64,000 nucleotides of DNA. Source: Gemmatimonadota bacterium (GTDB taxonomy: Bacteria; Latescibacterota; UBA2968; UBA8231). The DNA lies in contig JABJJN010000021.1 of assembly GCA_018660835.1 (NCBI GenBank), forward strand, positions 62,001-126,000. The letters run 5' to 3'. The notes under the pieces were generated by a model. It searched no databases. It saw nothing but the letters and a program-made list of their open reading frames with translations, and was not told where the DNA came from. Both the position numbers and the translations under genes were made by a program. How positions within the stretch are numbered: position 1 is the first letter of the stretch; each line of letters opens with the position of its first letter. Below, piece after piece: positions 62,374-64,000 of the stretch.

Positions 62374-62407
62374 GTCGGCGTCGAGCCCAGATTTTTCGGT
62401 GTCCCGT

Positions 62408-64000
62408 CTATGCAGGTTCAGGAGCCACTGGTGAGAATTCCGCACTTATACAGGTACCCTCGCCAACGGCCGAGTCGACCTGAACGAAGCCGCCGAATTG
62501 CTCCAGGATCGTTCGCGTGATCGCCAGACCGAGGCCCGTACCCTTGTCCGGATCCTTCGTCGTGAAAAAGGGCTGCCAGATCTGGTCGAGGATATCCGGC
62601 GGGATTCCGCATCCCTTGTCGACGACTTCCACGCGAGCTTGACCGGAGCGGGTTCGTAACGTGCGCAACATGATTGTGGCTCTGTCCGGATCCTGAGTTG
62701 ACGAGACGGCATCTCGAGCATTGGTCAGCAGGTTTAGCACGGCTTCTTCCAGCGAAAATTCATTGCCCCTGATAAGCGGCAGATCGTCGTCCAACTCGGT
62801 CTGGAGCACCAAACCGTGGGAGGAGAACTGCGTTCCCAGAAGATCACTGGCCGCCTTGGCCACGTTATTCAGCGAGATATCCTCCTCTCGAGCATTACCC
62901 GCCTCGCGGGCAAACATGCGTACATGTTCGATCGTATGTGACATACGATCCGTCTGCTTGACGATCTCGTTCAGGCGACCGCGTTGGGTCTCCTCCGTTT
63001 CATCCCACCCCCGCTCCATGGCGATCAATGTGTGCTCCGCCAGACCCCGCACTCCGACCAGCGGCTGATTGAGTTCGTGGGCGATGCCCGCGGCCATCTC
63101 GCCGAGAGATCGGAGTCGATCGGATCGCATTGACAACGTCTGCTGCTCGGCGAGGCGGCGTTCGGCGAGTTTCTGGTCGGTGATGTTGCGGACGATGGCC
63201 AGCACCTGATCGTTCGCCACAGGCACTATCCGTGTCTCGTAGTGACGGAGCCCTCGGTCGAAAGGCAAGCGCATCTCCACGGTGACCATCTGCCGTTCGG
63301 TGAGCACTCGATGGATCGCCGCCATGGCGATTTTGGAAGCCGAACGTGGCAGCACATCGGTGAGTTTCTTCTGTAGCAGTTCACGCGGCGTCAGTTCGAA
63401 GTCGCTTTGGGCACCGCGCGCCTCTAGGAGGGTTCCCTGAGTATCGACGCGTAGCATGTAGTCGGGGATGGCGTTCAGCAAGGCACGTTTGGCGTTTTCA
63501 CTCTCACGCAGAGCCGACTCGACGCGATGACGTTCGGTGATCTCGAGATGCAGTCTTTCGGTTCGTTCCTCGACCGAGTCGACCATGTCATTGAAGGTGG
63601 TCGCGAGACGGCCCACCTCATCGCCGGACCGCACCTGGGCACGCTGTGTTAAATCGCCAGAGTCGATCCGAAGAGCGGCGGCGACGATCTCGCGCAGAGG
63701 CGCAGTGACCAGACTGCCGATGGCGTAGACGAGGCCGCACCCGACGAAGAAGACGAGCAGGCTGATCCCGGCGGCAGCGCGGCGGCTTCGCTCAACGCTT
63801 TCGGTGACACTTGTGACGGCAAAGCCCGCCTCAACGCGTCCTAGTGTCCGTCCTTGATGGCGCACGGGCACGACCAGCTGGTGAAGATTGGGTTCGTCGT
63901 TGCTGCCGAAATTGGCGAAGGGCTCTCCCGTGTCGGTGAACACACGCAGGTAGACGAGGTCTGGAACGACGCGGGCGCCCTGGATTACTTCGGCCGCCGT
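62408..64000 (-). CDS. Membrane histidine kinase with HAMP and PAS domains (5' end beyond the window)
   Basis: A kinase running off the right edge; the frame stays open to base 64000, so the visible 530 residues lack the N-terminus. The first part is a periplasmic sensor tail ('[40 protein letters not shown]'), followed by helix '[20 protein letters not shown]', HAMP, a PAS domain ('[24 protein letters not shown]') and His box '[20 protein letters not shown]'. ATPase motifs '[10 protein letters not shown]', 'DKGCGIP' and '[10 protein letters not shown]' are intact. The kinase core closely matches the other membrane kinase of this block, indicating duplication of a receptor-kinase unit. Confidence 0.92.
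   Translation of the reverse strand, partial: TAAEVIQGARVVPDLVYLRVFTDTGEPFANFGSNDEPNLHQLVVPVRHQGRTLGRVEAGFAVTSVTESVERSRRAAAGISLLVFFVGCGLVYAIGSLVTAPLREIVAAALRIDSGDLTQRAQVRSGDEVGRLATTFNDMVDSVEERTERLHLEITERHRVESALRESENAKRALLNAIPDYMLRVDTQGTLLEARGAQSDFELTPRELLQKKLTDVLPRSASKIAMAAIHRVLTERQMVTVEMRLPFDRGLRHYETRIVPVANDQVLAIVRNITDQKLAERRLAEQQTLSMRSDRLRSLGEMAAGIAHELNQPLVGVRGLAEHTLIAMERGWDETEETQRGRLNEIVKQTDRMSHTIEHVRMFAREAGNAREEDISLNNVAKAASDLLGTQFSSHGLVLQTELDDDLPLIRGNEFSLEEAVLNLLTNARDAVSSTQDPDRATIMLRTLRTRSGQARVEVVDKGCGIPPDILDQIWQPFFTTKDPDKGTGLGLAITRTILEQFGGFVQVDSAVGEGTCISAEFSPVAPEPA

Noticed and set aside
1..64000. Search for mobile elements, phage genes, toxin-antitoxin pairs, restriction or CRISPR-type defence
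   Set aside because: No transposase, integrase, phage structural gene, toxin-antitoxin pair, nuclease-methylase pair or repeat-spacer array was recognised. The stand-alone AAA ATPase at 7751-8497 has no nuclease partner, so it was not called a defence system.

Overview
The window looks like chromosomal DNA from an uncultivated Gram-negative bacterium. Outer-membrane proteins (two TonB-dependent receptors, a BamA-type barrel), a YfiR-type periplasmic protein and a lipobox protein show a double membrane. A 283-residue sigma-70 factor without region 1.1 has the layout of primary sigma factors in the Bacteroidota/FCB group. The gene mix (PhyH dioxygenases, Gfo/Idh/MocA oxidoreductases, creatininase, M81 peptidase, a DUF6785 transporter, a GH123-type hydrolase) recalls Latescibacterota-like or Poribacteria-like marine genomes; that taxonomic guess is inference. 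No rRNA, tRNA, transposase, integrase, phage gene or CRISPR array is visible.

Layout: 0-6.4 kb, MFS transporter, Gfo/Idh oxidoreductase and a fused 5-oxoprolinase/hydantoinase. 6.4-16.6 kb, a housekeeping-like patchwork: sigma factor with terminator, AAA ATPase, adenylate-kinase-like protein, tandem GNAT, LysR regulator divergent from a TSUP exporter, VOC protein, a pair of small PepSY membrane proteins, NUDIX, APH-type kinase, PhyH. 16.6-30.6 kb, catabolic genes: a mannonate-dehydratase-like/Gfo-Idh pair divergent from a six-gene operon (creatininase, SDR, unknown protein, isochorismatase-like hydrolase, membrane hybrid kinase, second isochorismatase-like hydrolase), then dehydrogenases, an M14-like hydrolase, Ldh_2 and an HpaI-type aldolase. 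30.7-39.1 kb, a tight five-gene operon: M81 metallopeptidase, class III aminotransferase, transglutaminase-like protein, FAD oxidoreductase and DUF6785 transporter. 39.2-43.4 kb, a HEAT/CBM9-like lipoprotein and two ABC-2 permeases with no ATPase gene. 43.7-53.5 kb, methyltransferase, PhyH, Gfo/Idh, BamA-like barrel, YwaF-like protein, GH123-like hydrolase, YbaK-like protein and an NfeD-stomatin-stomatin operon. 53.5-64 kb, a minus-strand sensory block: kinase, TonB receptor, YfiR, kinase, TonB receptor, hybrid kinase.

Two assemblies deserve most attention. The 53.5-64 kb block couples outer-membrane TonB receptors, a periplasmic YfiR protein and CHASE8-like histidine kinases, where the studied YfiR system uses a diguanylate cyclase; a 32-bp near-palindrome lies inside it. 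The 30.7-39.1 kb operon joins two different peptidase-like folds, an aminotransferase, a flavoenzyme and an OPT-like transporter through GTGA stop-start overlaps, and may take up and degrade a peptide-like or amide-containing compound. Across the window there are many enzymes of C-N bond cleavage.

Four genes (HpaI aldolase, one ABC permease, a methyltransferase, the GAF hybrid kinase) are each broken by a single-base shift. In every case a one-base correction restores the expected reading frame, so sequencing or assembly error is as likely as true gene decay.
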